Source: an uncultured Scytonema sp. (lineage in GTDB: Bacteria > Cyanobacteriota > Cyanobacteriia > Cyanobacteriales > Nostocaceae). From it: 64,000 nucleotides of DNA. Position 1 is the first letter of the stretch, and every line of letters starts with the position of its first letter. Location of the stretch: contig CALMVQ010000071.1 in the NCBI GenBank assembly GCA_937873135.1, positions 1 through 64,000 on the forward strand, in the 5' to 3' direction. The notes under the pieces are model-generated. The model was given only the letters and a program-made list of their open reading frames with translations, ran no database searches and was not told where the DNA came from. Shown here one piece after another: positions 35,035 to 45,123 of the stretch. The translations under genes and the position numbers were made by a program.

Positions 35035-35245
35035 CAATATCAATAATCGCTTCGGATGGACTGGGATGACGCTCCGGCTCAATTCTTATCCACTCTCGTA
35101 GACTGTTGTGGAGCTTTAACCATGTCCCGTCACGACGCCAGTTGCGAAAATAGGTGTAAACGGTCTGCCAAGCGGGAAAGTCACCTGGTAAAGCTCTCCA
35201 CTGCACGCCTTCATACAGGACTCGCGAAAATCGCGTTGAGCACAT
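35035..35245 (-). pseudogene. IS5-family transposase fragment
   Basis: The frame reads VLYEGVQWRALPGDFPAWQT, VYTYFRNWRRDGTWLKLHN and HPSPSEAIID, the N-terminal third of IS5-type transposases. After EAIID the sequence changes abruptly into the inverted repeat at 35016-35032. The DDE aspartate region after EAIID is lost, so it is inactive. Confidence 0.85.
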
Positions 35246-35433
35246 CCCAGACAGATATCACCAAAAACCGTTACGGCTTCTAGTACTACAGTGCAGAACT
35301 ACCGTAGAACAGTTGTTGCTAAGTGCAAAGCAGGAGATTGGCATCGGTATCGCACTGAGGGATTTGGTACGGTCAGCACTGGAGTTCAAAGCTTTTCGGC
35401 AGCAGCTTACGAGCAGAACGACGATGAAATTCA

Positions 35434-35907
35434 GTGCGTCCGACGCTAATGTCTGTGCAAAGTTGGCGGTGCTTCTGGTCAATTGCAGTTCTCTTGGTCA
35501 TAACTGAGCTTCACTGTGGGTGTGCTACTAAATCCAGGTTTCATCAACAAGACGACACTTCAGTTGCCCCTTACCTTCCAAACGAGCAGCTAGCAGCGCC
35601 CAAGACACCACCGTCATTTCTAGTTGTAGCTTCTGGAGAACCAACGCTACAACCGTTTTACACTGATTGGTTAGCTGCTGGTGGCAGTACAAAAGCTCCC
35701 CCATCTGTCATGCATTGGCCTGCGATCACACAAAAATCACTGACATTGGGGTGGCTAAAGACCTCACAAATTCCAATTCGAGTTGTAGTTTACTTTTATT
35801 CCCAGATAAGTCCAACTGGCATACCATCTGAAGATTCGGGTTTGGAGCATCGCTGTCTACAGTCAAATTCACGGCAATCGTTTTGCACCTACCCCGTGAC
35901 TGCTTAG
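35434..35907 (+). CDS. hypothetical protein, doubtful
   Basis: A 157-codon frame of unknown family. The N-terminal part WSIAVLLVITELHCGCATKS could be a lipoprotein-type signal with a cysteine, followed by a polar segment (PYLPNEQLAAPKTPPSFLVV). No ribosome site is obvious and the surroundings are decayed mobile DNA, so it may be a fragment or chance frame. The rest of 35908-36525 has no gene and holds the AT-rich iterated words described for the inverted repeat. Confidence 0.3.
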   Translation: MRPTLMSVQSWRCFWSIAVLLVITELHCGCATKSRFHQQDDTSVAPYLPNEQLAAPKTPPSFLVVASGEPTLQPFYTDWLAAGGSTKAPPSVMHWPAITQKSLTLGWLKTSQIPIRVVVYFYSQISPTGIPSEDSGLEHRCLQSNSRQSFCTYPVTA

Positions 35908-36525
35908 TTATCTGACTTTTTTTACGTCGAACTCAGGTTGGTATGAATATCTCCCCCGTACTCTGCCTTTATCGACTCCATCACCTGAATTGCTCTTTTC
36001 GGTGGCAGAAAAACGCTGTAGAAACGCTAGAGAGTATTTTAGTATTTCAAGTCTTCTACTTGACGCTTTGAGACAGCTTGTATGTTCTTAATTAAAAAGT
36101 AAAGGTTACAAGGTAAGTCAGCAGTGCGCCTGACCATTAAAAATAACCTCTGATGAGCGATCGCATCTGCTAAATAGTATATTTGTACTTATTCAGAGGT
36201 TATTATTCAACGGCTTTATCTGTAGAGGAATAATAAAGTTCAACAATTTTAGTGCCTCAAACCCTTGAGTCTTCTTTCCATAGTGCAGATGTGTGAAAAA
36301 TAAAGTTGAACAATTTTGGGCTGGAAAAAGAATCAACCTACGATTTTTTCAACAAAGTTGACCTAAAGTCAAATAAAAAAGTCAGACAATGAGGAGAGTG
36401 GTAATACCCGCTACCTGGGCATACAGGCTTGGAGTGCTTAAAGCATCCTAGAAATTGTATAACTTTTTGATTGATTTTCCAACTTTTTTATTTGTCCACA
36501 AGACTGCAATCGGCTGATTATCAAA

Positions 36526-38409
36526 CTATTCCACTGTCACGGATTTCGCCAAATTCCTGGGCTGATCTACGTCTAAACCACGACGTGCGGCGATGTGATA
36601 AGCCAGTAATTGCAGGGGAATTACTGCCAGAATGGGGGAAAGAAATTCTTCGACACATGACACGGGAATAATATTGTCAAATATTTCCCCTGCTTCTGTG
36701 TTGTTCACTGGAGTGACGCCAATTAAACGAGAATCTCGGGCTTTTGCCTCATGAGCGTTAGAAATCACTTTTTCATAGACGTTCCCAGGCATAGCGATCG
36801 CCACAACTGGCACTTTGGCATCTAATAAGGCGATGGGGCCGTGCTTCATTTCCCCTGCTGGGTATCCTTCCGCATGAATGTAACTGATTTCCTTTAATTT
36901 CAATGCTCCTTCTAAGGCGATGGGGAAATTAATGCCTCTTCCCAAAAAAATGAAATCTTGGGTTTCTTCAAACTCGTGGACTAATTGCTCAATATAACGT
37001 TCTTGACTTTCTAAATTTGCCTCAATTTCCCTTGGAATTTGCCGCAATCCGTTAATCATTTCTTGCACTTTTTCCTGGGAAATAGTCTGACGGATAGAAG
37101 CTAAATCTAACACCAAAGCATAAAACGCCATCAGTTGGGCGATAAAAGTTTTTGTAGCTGCTACGCCAATTTCCATTCCCGCATGAGTGTTGATAATATG
37201 AGATACCATATGACCCAAAGTGCTTTCCGGACGATTGGTAATACCTAGCAGTCGCGTTTGATACTTCTCTTCTTTTCCGTGACGACGTTCTTTTTCCATC
37301 GCCAAGGCTGCTAGTGTATCAGCCGTCTCACCTGATTGAGTCACGCCAATTGTCAGTGTATTCGCTGTTATAGGAGGTGGGGCATAGCGGAACTCTGAAG
37401 CATAATGTACCTGAGTTGGAATTCCTGCTAGTTGTTCTAATAAGTATTTACCCACTAAGGCCGCGTGCCAACTCGTACCACAAGCCACGATTTGAATTTG
37501 TTCTAAATCAGTATAAAGTTTTACTGGTAACCCGAGATTCACTGGTGAATTCGTAGTATTTGCTTCAGTCCAATCAGGGTTGAAGTAAGCATCTAAACAA
37601 GCCCGTACTACTCCTGGTTGCTCATAAATTTCTTTGAGCATGAAGTGCTTGAATCCCTGCTTCTCCACCATGATGGGATTCCAATTCAGCATCTGGGGAT
37701 ATTTCTTCAACCGCTCGCCCGCAAAGTTGTAAACTTCGACGCCCAAGGGTGTAAGACGTGCCATCTCCCCATTTTCTAGAGGAAGCACCGCACGCGTATG
37801 GGAAACAATCGCAGGCGTATCGGAGGCACAAAAAAATTCTCCCTGTCCAAAACCAATCACCAGAGGTGCTTGTTGTCGGACAACAATAAGTTCATCGGGA
37901 TAGTCAGCAGAAATAACTACGAGCGCAAACGCCCCCTTAAGTTTGTTAACTGCTTTCTGCACTGCATGTAGGAAGGGAGAGGGGGAGACGGGGTTTTTTA
38001 AGAATTCCGCAATGAGGTGAGGGATAACTTCGGTGTCTGTATCTGAACGAAACTCGCATCCTTGAGCTTTTAGTTGTTCGCGTAACTCACGATAGTTCTC
38101 TACAATACCATTTTGCACTACAGCCACTCGCCTTGCTGTATCCATATGAGGATGGGCATTGTACTCTTCTGGTTTACCATGAGTCGCCCAACGCGTGTGA
38201 CCGATCCCAATCTGTGCAGGGGTTTCTACTTGTTGTAATTTAGAACGCAGGTTATATAATTTACCTTTTGCCCGGACGCAATTAATTTCATCTTCCCAAA
38301 TCGTAGCGATTCCTGCGGAATCATAACCTCGATATTCAAGTTTCTCCAGCCCAGATAGCAATACTTCTGTTGCTGCTTGCGTGCCAATATAGCCAACGAT
38401 TCCGCACAT
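36526..38409 (-). CDS. glmS: glutamine-fructose-6-phosphate aminotransferase (isomerising)
   Basis: The 627-residue enzyme makes glucosamine-6-phosphate from fructose-6-phosphate and glutamine, the first step to UDP-N-acetylglucosamine for peptidoglycan and lipopolysaccharide. The N-terminal glutaminase starts MCGIVGYIG with the catalytic cysteine at position 2 after Met removal, followed by LEYRGYDSAGIA and TRWATHGKP. Two SIS sugar-isomerase domains follow (CGTSWHAALVGKYLLEQL, TQSGETADTLAA; GRGINFPIALEGALKLKEIS), and the family C-terminus DQPRNLAKSVTVE is intact. Length is normal. The ATG must be at 38409 to place Cys2. It lies downstream of psaC on the same strand, 219 bases away. Confidence 0.98.
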   Translation of the reverse strand: MCGIVGYIGTQAATEVLLSGLEKLEYRGYDSAGIATIWEDEINCVRAKGKLYNLRSKLQQVETPAQIGIGHTRWATHGKPEEYNAHPHMDTARRVAVVQNGIVENYRELREQLKAQGCEFRSDTDTEVIPHLIAEFLKNPVSPSPFLHAVQKAVNKLKGAFALVVISADYPDELIVVRQQAPLVIGFGQGEFFCASDTPAIVSHTRAVLPLENGEMARLTPLGVEVYNFAGERLKKYPQMLNWNPIMVEKQGFKHFMLKEIYEQPGVVRACLDAYFNPDWTEANTTNSPVNLGLPVKLYTDLEQIQIVACGTSWHAALVGKYLLEQLAGIPTQVHYASEFRYAPPPITANTLTIGVTQSGETADTLAALAMEKERRHGKEEKYQTRLLGITNRPESTLGHMVSHIINTHAGMEIGVAATKTFIAQLMAFYALVLDLASIRQTISQEKVQEMINGLRQIPREIEANLESQERYIEQLVHEFEETQDFIFLGRGINFPIALEGALKLKEISYIHAEGYPAGEMKHGPIALLDAKVPVVAIAMPGNVYEKVISNAHEAKARDSRLIGVTPVNNTEAGEIFDNIIPVSCVEEFLSPILAVIPLQLLAYHIAARRGLDVDQPRNLAKSVTVE

Positions 38410-38469
38410 TGCTCACACTACTCCATCTTGAGAATTGAGAATTATCTATCCCAGTATAGTTGTTGTGAC

Positions 38470-38625
38470 AAAAGCAGTGTGTGGGAAGAGGAGACAGGAG
38501 GCAAAAGAGGCAAGGGAGTTGCGAGGATCGCTACAGGGGAGTTTCCCCCGCCCTGGTAAGGACCTTTCAGGAGGTTTACCTCTCCTAACTCCTGTCTCCC
38601 GTCTTCCGTCTCCTGACAAGTCAGT
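38470..38625. repeat. repeat-rich spacer between psaC and glmS
   Basis: The spacer contains a purine-rich run (GAGGAGACAGGAGGCAAAAG near 38488) and a pyrimidine-rich partial complement (CTCCTGTCTCCCGTCTTCC near 38590), forming an imperfect inverted repeat typical of dispersed cyanobacterial repeats. No terminator with a T-run is clear. Confidence 0.45.
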
Positions 38626-38628
38626 TAG

Positions 38629-38949
<321 letters not shown>

Positions 38950-39000
38950 TTAGCATTAGTAATTAAAAGGCTAAATAACTTCAAACAATTTAATAAGTAG

Positions 39001-39058
39001 GGGCGGGTTTAACACACACAACATCTGGGTACATGCCAGAACAATGTCAAACCCGCCC
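39001..39058. repeat. REP-like inverted repeat (GGGCGGGTTT)
   Basis: GGGCGGGTTT at 39001-39010 pairs with AAACCCGCCC at 39049-39058. A second imperfect pair follows (GTAGGGGCTTATTGC near 39110 and ACATACCCCTAC near 39174). These are dispersed extragenic repeats. The rest of 38875-39361 shows no gene. Confidence 0.6.
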
Positions 39059-39361
39059 TCACAGGATTCGGGAGCCAGATCCAGGTTTCCCCTGTACATC
39101 AACTATACGTAGGGGCTTATTGCAGCGAAAAAAAGTCTTGCAGGGGGGTTTCCCGCCGTAGGCAACTTTTCAAGACATACCCCTACTTGAGGATTGTGGT
39201 TCAAACACGTGAAGTAATGCTCTAGGTAGGCGAAGACGATCACTACCTCTACAGGCGATCGCAATAATTTTGGTTACGATAAAGTAGGTACTCAATTTTA
39301 CAGCTATTGTGGTTAATCAAGCTAGATTAGTCTTGGTTATCTTTTTGGCAAGGTTATTTTT

Positions 39362-40201
39362 ATGGAAACGAACGAGTTAAAGTTTTTACTCACTCTGCTG
39401 GGTTGTGCGAATTATCGATCTCCTCTTAGTGCTAAAGTCTTTGACAGCTTTAAAGGTAAAGACAAAATTTGTCGAGATTTGGGCGATCGCGAACTCGTAG
39501 ACTTTTCTCGCGAGATTGCTTCAGTCAAAATTTTACCACCCGGTCAAGCTCTGCTAAAACTCGAATCAGCACAAATACCCCTTGTAGATAAAGAACACAA
39601 GGTGCTGGAAAAGATAAGTAAAGCTTCAGGTAAGATTACCCCCAGCCAAATCAAAATGTCCTCCCTGAAAGCAGCTGAGAAAGAAACGATTTTAACAGCC
39701 CTTGATGAAAGAGGATTGATTGAAGCTGAAAACAAAATCACAAGGACGAAAGCTGAGGTATGGCTGACTCAGCGAGGACTGGAGTATTTGCGAGATGACT
39801 ACTACCCCAAAGGAAAGGCAATCATCAGCCTGGATCTGCTGAACAATTATTTGGGCTTGTTGCGTAAATCTTTACATAATAAGCCATCAGAAGAACCTAC
39901 AATTAGTATATCACCAATTGTCAAAATTGTCAATCTCACAGACGAAGAAATTTTACAAACCATCCAGAAATTGGATCGGGAACTCGGTACTGACAATTAT
40001 TTGCCAATTTTCCATCTGCGGCAAAAGTTACAACCTCCTTTATCACGCGATGAATTAGACAAGGCGCTTTATCGTCTGGAAGAAGCTGACCAAATTGAAT
40101 TGAGTACGTTGGCAGAACCACGCGATTATACGCCTGAACAAGTTGACGCGGGAATTTCCCAAATTAGTGGTGGACCCTTATTTTTCATTACAACGAGCTA
40201 G
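39362..40201 (+). CDS. winged-helix-like protein, first gene of nuclease-translocase operon
   Basis: The 279-residue protein has no name I can give. Two segments look like winged helices: residues 78-150 (KVLEKISKASGKITPSQIKM, ILTALDERGLIEAE, TRTKAEVWLTQRGLEYL) and 195-265 (EEILQTIQKLDRELGTDNYL, LDKALYRLEEADQIELS). Both have the pattern of helix, turn and a beta wing seen in DNA-binding or adaptor domains. It is the first of three tightly spaced genes (24 and 32 bases between them) and precedes the large ATPase. A role as DNA-binding specificity or regulatory subunit is inferred. AAGG lies before the ATG. Confidence 0.75.
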   Translation: METNELKFLLTLLGCANYRSPLSAKVFDSFKGKDKICRDLGDRELVDFSREIASVKILPPGQALLKLESAQIPLVDKEHKVLEKISKASGKITPSQIKMSSLKAAEKETILTALDERGLIEAENKITRTKAEVWLTQRGLEYLRDDYYPKGKAIISLDLLNNYLGLLRKSLHNKPSEEPTISISPIVKIVNLTDEEILQTIQKLDRELGTDNYLPIFHLRQKLQPPLSRDELDKALYRLEEADQIELSTLAEPRDYTPEQVDAGISQISGGPLFFITTS

Positions 40202-40224
40202 CACACTTAAATCACAAATAGGTT

Positions 40225-42330
40225 ATGGTTCAAGACACCAGAGATATCACCATGCCAACTATTGATGAAGTTATTAAAAAATCACTTAACCCATTTGATA
40301 ACTCTGCAGCACGTAACTTTTGGGAAGAGCAGGATCTCCCGCCTACGGTTGAATCTATTCATCAAAAGCAATTAACCCAAATCAAAAGTGTCTTGGCAGA
40401 AGTTATTCAAGACCATCAAACTCGCACCATAATTCTTTACGGTGATGTTGGTTCGGGAAAAACTCACTTCTTGGGTCAGCTGAAACAAAACCTGAACGAT
40501 CAAGCTTTTTTCGTATACATTGAGCCATTCTCTCAGAGTGACCATATCTGGCGGCACATCTTACGCAATGCCGTTGATAGCCTGGTGAATGCTCCAGCAG
40601 GACAAACAGAATCACAATTAATCCTCTGGCTGAAAAGCTGCTTGTCTACAATCCGGAAGGGCTTAAAAAGCGACCAGCAACGTTTGGTTGACACAATTAA
40701 AAGCTTTTTTGGCAAAACAGATGCTGTACGTGATCGCCAACTTTTCATTGACATCCTCAAAAAAACTATCGGCACCACTGGGATTTACAATGCTCATGAG
40801 TTCTTTGGTGTCCTTTATGACCTAACTAATCCAGACTTGTACTCTTTAGCCTGTGAATGGTTGAAAGGGGATGACCTAGATGAAGAAAGTCTGAAAAAGT
40901 TAAAAGTTAAGCAATCTATTGATGATGAAGACAAGGCACGAGGTATTTTGGGCAACTTTAGCAAAATTTCTGCTAAAACTCAACCGATTGTGTTGTGTTT
41001 CGATCAGCTAGATAGCATTGCTCGTTTGTCAGATGGCTCTATTGACATACAAGCTTTATTCAGCGTCAACTCTACAATTTATAACGGTAATTGGAAAGGT
41101 TTCCTGATAATCATCAGTATCAGGACAGATACCTGGAATAAGAATTACAAGCGAGTTCAGCCTGCTGACTTAGATAGAGCTAGTATCAGAATTCCATTAA
41201 AACGTATCACCCTGGAGGAGGCTGAAGCACTCTTAGCTACTCGACTCTATCCCCTATACAATCAAGCTAAACCTCAACCTGTTTCTCCAATTTACCCCTT
41301 AACTCAGCAGATATTAGAGAAAAAGTTTCCTAGCCGCAAAGCTTCACCCCGTAAAGCGCTGGATTTAGGAAGATTTATATTCCAGGATTATAAGAAATCG
41401 CTATTCAGTGATCTACAACCTATTCACCCCAAACGGTTAACTCATGAAGATCCGGTACCAAAACCAAAGCCTCCAGAACAAATAGATCAAGCAGAATTTC
41501 AATTGCTGTGGCAGCAGGAGTACAAAACATCTCAAGAAAAAATTACTAAAATTAGCTTGTTAGCAGCAATCGATCTAATGCGAATGTTGGAACAAGCCCT
41601 AACTGCCTTACAAGTACAGGAAGTTAAGCCTAAACTTTTAAGTGGAAGATACGCTGGTTATTCTTTGAGTTATCTACAGCCTGGTAAGCGAGAACGGGTG
41701 GGGGTAGTTTGGACAGAAGAGCCAAACATGACAAGTTTTTTTAATATGATGAATGCTTGTCAAAAAGTGATTCAGCAGAATCTTTGTCAAACCTTGTACT
41801 TGATTCGGCATGGAGGGGTAGGGAAAGCAACCCTCGCGGGGAACCAAATCTATAGACAAATATTCACTGAGACTAATCATCTTCACATTAAACCAACACT
41901 GTCTTCTGTTCACGACTTAGCAACATACAATAGCTTAGTAAAAGCTGTGGAAGCTAATGAATTGGAGATTGCAGGTAAAACCATTAGTTTGAAGGAATTG
42001 GAAGCTCTAACCTGCGACTCTCAAATTTTGCATAAGTGTACTTTATTGCAGAATTTAGGTATTGTTGCTAGTTCAGATAAGGGGAGAACAAACAGTGACG
42101 ATAAAAATGATTTGCAACCAGTCAAAGAATTTTTATTTAATTTGGTTGTCACACAGAGTTATATGGGTGTACCAACATTAGTTCAACGTGCAAAAACTCA
42201 GTTCCAGTCTGTACAAGAATTAGACATTCATAAGTTAATCCAGCAACTCTGTCAAGAACAGAAGACTCAAATTATCGATCCAAAAGCTAAGTTGCAAGAT
42301 CAATTAATTTGTTTAGTAAATAAAAATTAA
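40225..42330 (+). CDS. large AAA-type P-loop ATPase of the nuclease-translocase operon
   Basis: The 701-residue protein has an AAA/ORC-like ATPase in its N-terminal half: Walker A in ILYGDVGSGKTHFLGQL near 70-86 and Walker B in IVLCFDQLDSIARL near 255-268, followed by a sensor-like FLIIISIRTDTWNKN. A proline- and lysine-rich linker near 395-415 leads to a C-terminal half of unknown fold (residues 415-701) with LMRMLEQALTALQ and VGVVWTEEPNMTSFFNMMN. This layout recalls large ATPases of BREX- and Dnd-type defence systems, but I cannot match it to one. ATG 40225 is used; ATG 40252 (MPTIDEVI) is possible. It sits between the winged-helix gene and the FtsK fusion. Confidence 0.8.
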   Translation: MVQDTRDITMPTIDEVIKKSLNPFDNSAARNFWEEQDLPPTVESIHQKQLTQIKSVLAEVIQDHQTRTIILYGDVGSGKTHFLGQLKQNLNDQAFFVYIEPFSQSDHIWRHILRNAVDSLVNAPAGQTESQLILWLKSCLSTIRKGLKSDQQRLVDTIKSFFGKTDAVRDRQLFIDILKKTIGTTGIYNAHEFFGVLYDLTNPDLYSLACEWLKGDDLDEESLKKLKVKQSIDDEDKARGILGNFSKISAKTQPIVLCFDQLDSIARLSDGSIDIQALFSVNSTIYNGNWKGFLIIISIRTDTWNKNYKRVQPADLDRASIRIPLKRITLEEAEALLATRLYPLYNQAKPQPVSPIYPLTQQILEKKFPSRKASPRKALDLGRFIFQDYKKSLFSDLQPIHPKRLTHEDPVPKPKPPEQIDQAEFQLLWQQEYKTSQEKITKISLLAAIDLMRMLEQALTALQVQEVKPKLLSGRYAGYSLSYLQPGKRERVGVVWTEEPNMTSFFNMMNACQKVIQQNLCQTLYLIRHGGVGKATLAGNQIYRQIFTETNHLHIKPTLSSVHDLATYNSLVKAVEANELEIAGKTISLKELEALTCDSQILHKCTLLQNLGIVASSDKGRTNSDDKNDLQPVKEFLFNLVVTQSYMGVPTLVQRAKTQFQSVQELDIHKLIQQLCQEQKTQIIDPKAKLQDQLICLVNKN

Positions 42331-42361
42331 TTTTTTCAGAAACATGCTAATGCCTTAATCA

Positions 42362-44932
42362 ATGGAGTATCTGACTGAACCTACTCAAATACAAGCGCAA
42401 ATTACTAAGTTAGCTTCGGCTAAAATATTGTGGCTAGATACAGAAATCTCTGACTGGAATACGCAATATCCAAAGTTATCTCTAATTCAGGTATTAGCCG
42501 AGCCTACGGATTTGACAGGTGAATCGGCTTACATTCTCGATGTATTGCACAAAGCTGACATAGCAGCATACTTTATTAACCAAATTATGGTTAATCCTCA
42601 AATAGAAAAGGTGTTCCACAACGCCAATTTTGATTTGAAATATCTGGGTGGACAGCTAGCACAAAATGTTACTTGTACCTTAAAGATAGTCAGAAAGATT
42701 AGACGTGAAGTTTTACAAGTATCTAACTTACAACTGAAAACTTTAGCAGTAGAACTTTGTCACTTTTCTAACGTCGATAAAGAGGAACAGGGAAGCGACT
42801 GGGGAAAGCGTCCTCTCACTCAAAAGCAGCTTGATTATGCGGCAATGGATACTGTTTATCTTGCTGCTGTACATCGTCGCTTATTAGAAAATTATAATCC
42901 CAATCTTGCAAGTACTATTTTTAATATGACAGCTAATGGCTCAAAGCAGTCTATAGAAAATAAGAATTCATCTTTAACTGTTACGAAAGTAAGAGTTGCC
43001 TTTGAGTGTCCTCGACTATTTTATTTGAATGAAAACTTTGGCTGCAAGACTTTATTTTTACCGCGCGATACTCAGACGGGAATCGGCAACGCATTTCATC
43101 AATTAGCTGATGAATTTGTCGGCTTAGCTTGTGCCGATATTCGATTTCAAGAGTTGTTGAAACCAGATACATCCCAATTACTCGTAGAGGAAATTGCCTC
43201 TAGGATGCAACAGCTTTTTTATGAAAGAAAATTTTTCTCGTATTTACAAGAAGCTGTTAAAAAGGATGCCAGTAAAGCACAATCCCTGCTCAAAGTTTGG
43301 GAAGGTTTACAAGGGTTAATCCGACGCTTTGCAGAATTGCTGGTTGTTAATCGGCGTTATTGTAGCGCAGATACAGTGATTCGCAACACTTTTGTCACTG
43401 AAGAGCGTAGCCTTGAACATTATTTTCCTCTGGCTGATGGTTCGCAGCAACGGGTTGCAGGGGAATTTGATTGCTTGGTTTTCAATTATGAACTCAAACG
43501 CCTATGTGTAGTGGAGTTTAAAACCTATCAACCTGTAGATCCTTCAGCGCAGTTAGCACAAGTTGCTCTTTACAGTTATATGCTCTGGCAGAAAAAAAAA
43601 GTAGCCGTTGACTCAGCAGTTTACTGCGTTTTGCCAGAATTCAAAGAGTATCAGTATTCCTGGGAACAGCTAGAAAATACGGTACATCAGCTTATTCCCT
43701 ATAAATTAAAACAAATGCGGCAATGGTTGACTTGGAAACCACCATCACCCAATCCACCACCGCCAACAACTCTGCCTTACCTGTGTGAAATTTGTCCACA
43801 ACAGCAAAAGTGTCAAAGTTATTTTGAAGTTGAGAAGAGTGAGTCTTCTGGAGAAAAAGATGAGCCACATGTCGATTCCGGAGAAGATGATAGGCAAACT
43901 TTCAATGCCAATGCGATCGCTGAGAAATTGTTAGCCACCCTGCAATCTTTCGGTATTGGTGTTGACTACCAGGGATGTGCGATCGCACCTAGTTTCATCA
44001 GGGTGAAGCTCAAACCGCATCCGGGTGTTAAAATCATCACTCTGCTGAAATTATCTGCTGATTTGCAAGTGCATATGGAGTTAGCAAATCCGCCGTTGAT
44101 TGCTCCCCAAGCTGGATATGTGAGTGTTGATTTGCCTCGTCCAGATAGACAAGTGGCTAAGTTTGAAAATTTCGTCAAGTCGCAAATTTTACCAGCAACA
44201 GCAGCAGTAAAAATTGCCATTGGGGTGAATTTAGAGGGGAAGTTGGTAGAAGCCGATTTGTCCGATCCTAATACTTGTCACTTTTTGGTAGGAGGGACGA
44301 CTGGGAGTGGGAAGAGTGAGTTTTTGCGATCGCTCCTTCTAAGTCTACTCGTTCGTTATTCCCCGCAACATCTACAAATTGCCCTGGTTGATCCCAAACG
44401 AGTCACTTTTCCAGAGTTTGTGGAGATGGAATGGTTGTATTCACCGATTGTCAAAGATAGCGAAATGGCTATCGAACTGATGGACAAGTTAGTGACACAA
44501 ATGGAGTCGCGTTATCAACGATTTGAAAAAGCCGGCTGTGCCGATCTCAGTACTTACAATCAACGTTCCCGTCAACCTTTACCTCGGATTGTCTGCATTT
44601 TTGATGAATACGCCGACTTTATGACAGAAAAGGAAATCCGCCTGCCATTAGAACAAAGCATCAAACGCTTGGGAGCAATGGCGCGGGCAGCGGGAATTCA
44701 TCTCATTGTTGCCACGCAACGCCCAGAAGCTAAGGTTGTCACCCCCATCATCCGCTCAAATCTCCCAGGAAGAGTTGCCTTGCGGACTGCAAGTGTTGCA
44801 GATTCAGCTATAGTCTTAGGTGGCAAAGAAACATCAGCAGCTTACTTGTTAGGTAAAGGTGATTTACTCTACCAAGTTGGTTCTCAACTACAACGCCTAC
44901 AAAGCTTGTTGGCAATAAATATTCGATTATAA
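42362..44932 (+). CDS. DEDDy exonuclease - Cas4-like nuclease - FtsK translocase fusion
   Basis: This 856-residue protein combines three DNA machines. Residues 20-175 are an RNase D-like 3'-5' exonuclease with all DEDDy residues: Asp26 and Glu28 in WLDTEIS, Asp91 in HNANFDLKYL, Tyr159 and Asp163 in DYAAMDTVYL. Residues 205-490 form a Cas4/RecB-type PD-(D/E)XK nuclease: Cys216 in FECPRLFYL, His246, Asp370 in GEFDCLVF, Glu385 and Lys387 in VVEFKTY, and Cys475, Cys478, Cys484 in CEICPQQQKC, so a 4Fe-4S cluster is expected. Residues 520-856 are an FtsK/SpoIIIE motor: Walker A GGTTGSGKS ending near 652, DPKRVTF, Walker B IVCIFDEYADF (Asp748, Glu749) and ATQRPEA. No membrane helices and no gamma domain are present. 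Third gene of the operon. I infer a DNA-degrading translocase. Confidence 0.9.
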   Translation: MEYLTEPTQIQAQITKLASAKILWLDTEISDWNTQYPKLSLIQVLAEPTDLTGESAYILDVLHKADIAAYFINQIMVNPQIEKVFHNANFDLKYLGGQLAQNVTCTLKIVRKIRREVLQVSNLQLKTLAVELCHFSNVDKEEQGSDWGKRPLTQKQLDYAAMDTVYLAAVHRRLLENYNPNLASTIFNMTANGSKQSIENKNSSLTVTKVRVAFECPRLFYLNENFGCKTLFLPRDTQTGIGNAFHQLADEFVGLACADIRFQELLKPDTSQLLVEEIASRMQQLFYERKFFSYLQEAVKKDASKAQSLLKVWEGLQGLIRRFAELLVVNRRYCSADTVIRNTFVTEERSLEHYFPLADGSQQRVAGEFDCLVFNYELKRLCVVEFKTYQPVDPSAQLAQVALYSYMLWQKKKVAVDSAVYCVLPEFKEYQYSWEQLENTVHQLIPYKLKQMRQWLTWKPPSPNPPPPTTLPYLCEICPQQQKCQSYFEVEKSESSGEKDEPHVDSGEDDRQTFNANAIAEKLLATLQSFGIGVDYQGCAIAPSFIRVKLKPHPGVKIITLLKLSADLQVHMELANPPLIAPQAGYVSVDLPRPDRQVAKFENFVKSQILPATAAVKIAIGVNLEGKLVEADLSDPNTCHFLVGGTTGSGKSEFLRSLLLSLLVRYSPQHLQIALVDPKRVTFPEFVEMEWLYSPIVKDSEMAIELMDKLVTQMESRYQRFEKAGCADLSTYNQRSRQPLPRIVCIFDEYADFMTEKEIRLPLEQSIKRLGAMARAAGIHLIVATQRPEAKVVTPIIRSNLPGRVALRTASVADSAIVLGGKETSAAYLLGKGDLLYQVGSQLQRLQSLLAINIRL

Positions 44933-45123
44933 TTATCTAAAAACCTTTGCTACGTTGGACACCTTACACCTGGATACGGAGCAGAGCAAACTTCGAGCCA
45001 AAAATTAGAATAATTATTGATATGATTGTTGAGGGTGTGCTTGAAAATTGTACAATTATAAAAATTGAAGAAAGCTTTTTATTTTCTTAATTAATACGAT
45101 TTATTCAGAGATTGTCGTGCAAA

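Larger units (their letters stand above)
35016..36496. repeat. 17-bp perfect inverted repeat bounding 1.5 kb
   Basis: GACAAATAAAAAAGTTG at 35016-35032 has its exact complement at 36480-36496. The left copy abuts the point where an IS5-like transposase gene is cut. The right copy is 30 bases from the glmS stop. Related shorter words (AAATAAAGTTGAACAATTTT type) occur near 36232, 36300, 36366 and 36455. They may be ends of one or more decayed elements. Confidence 0.5.
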
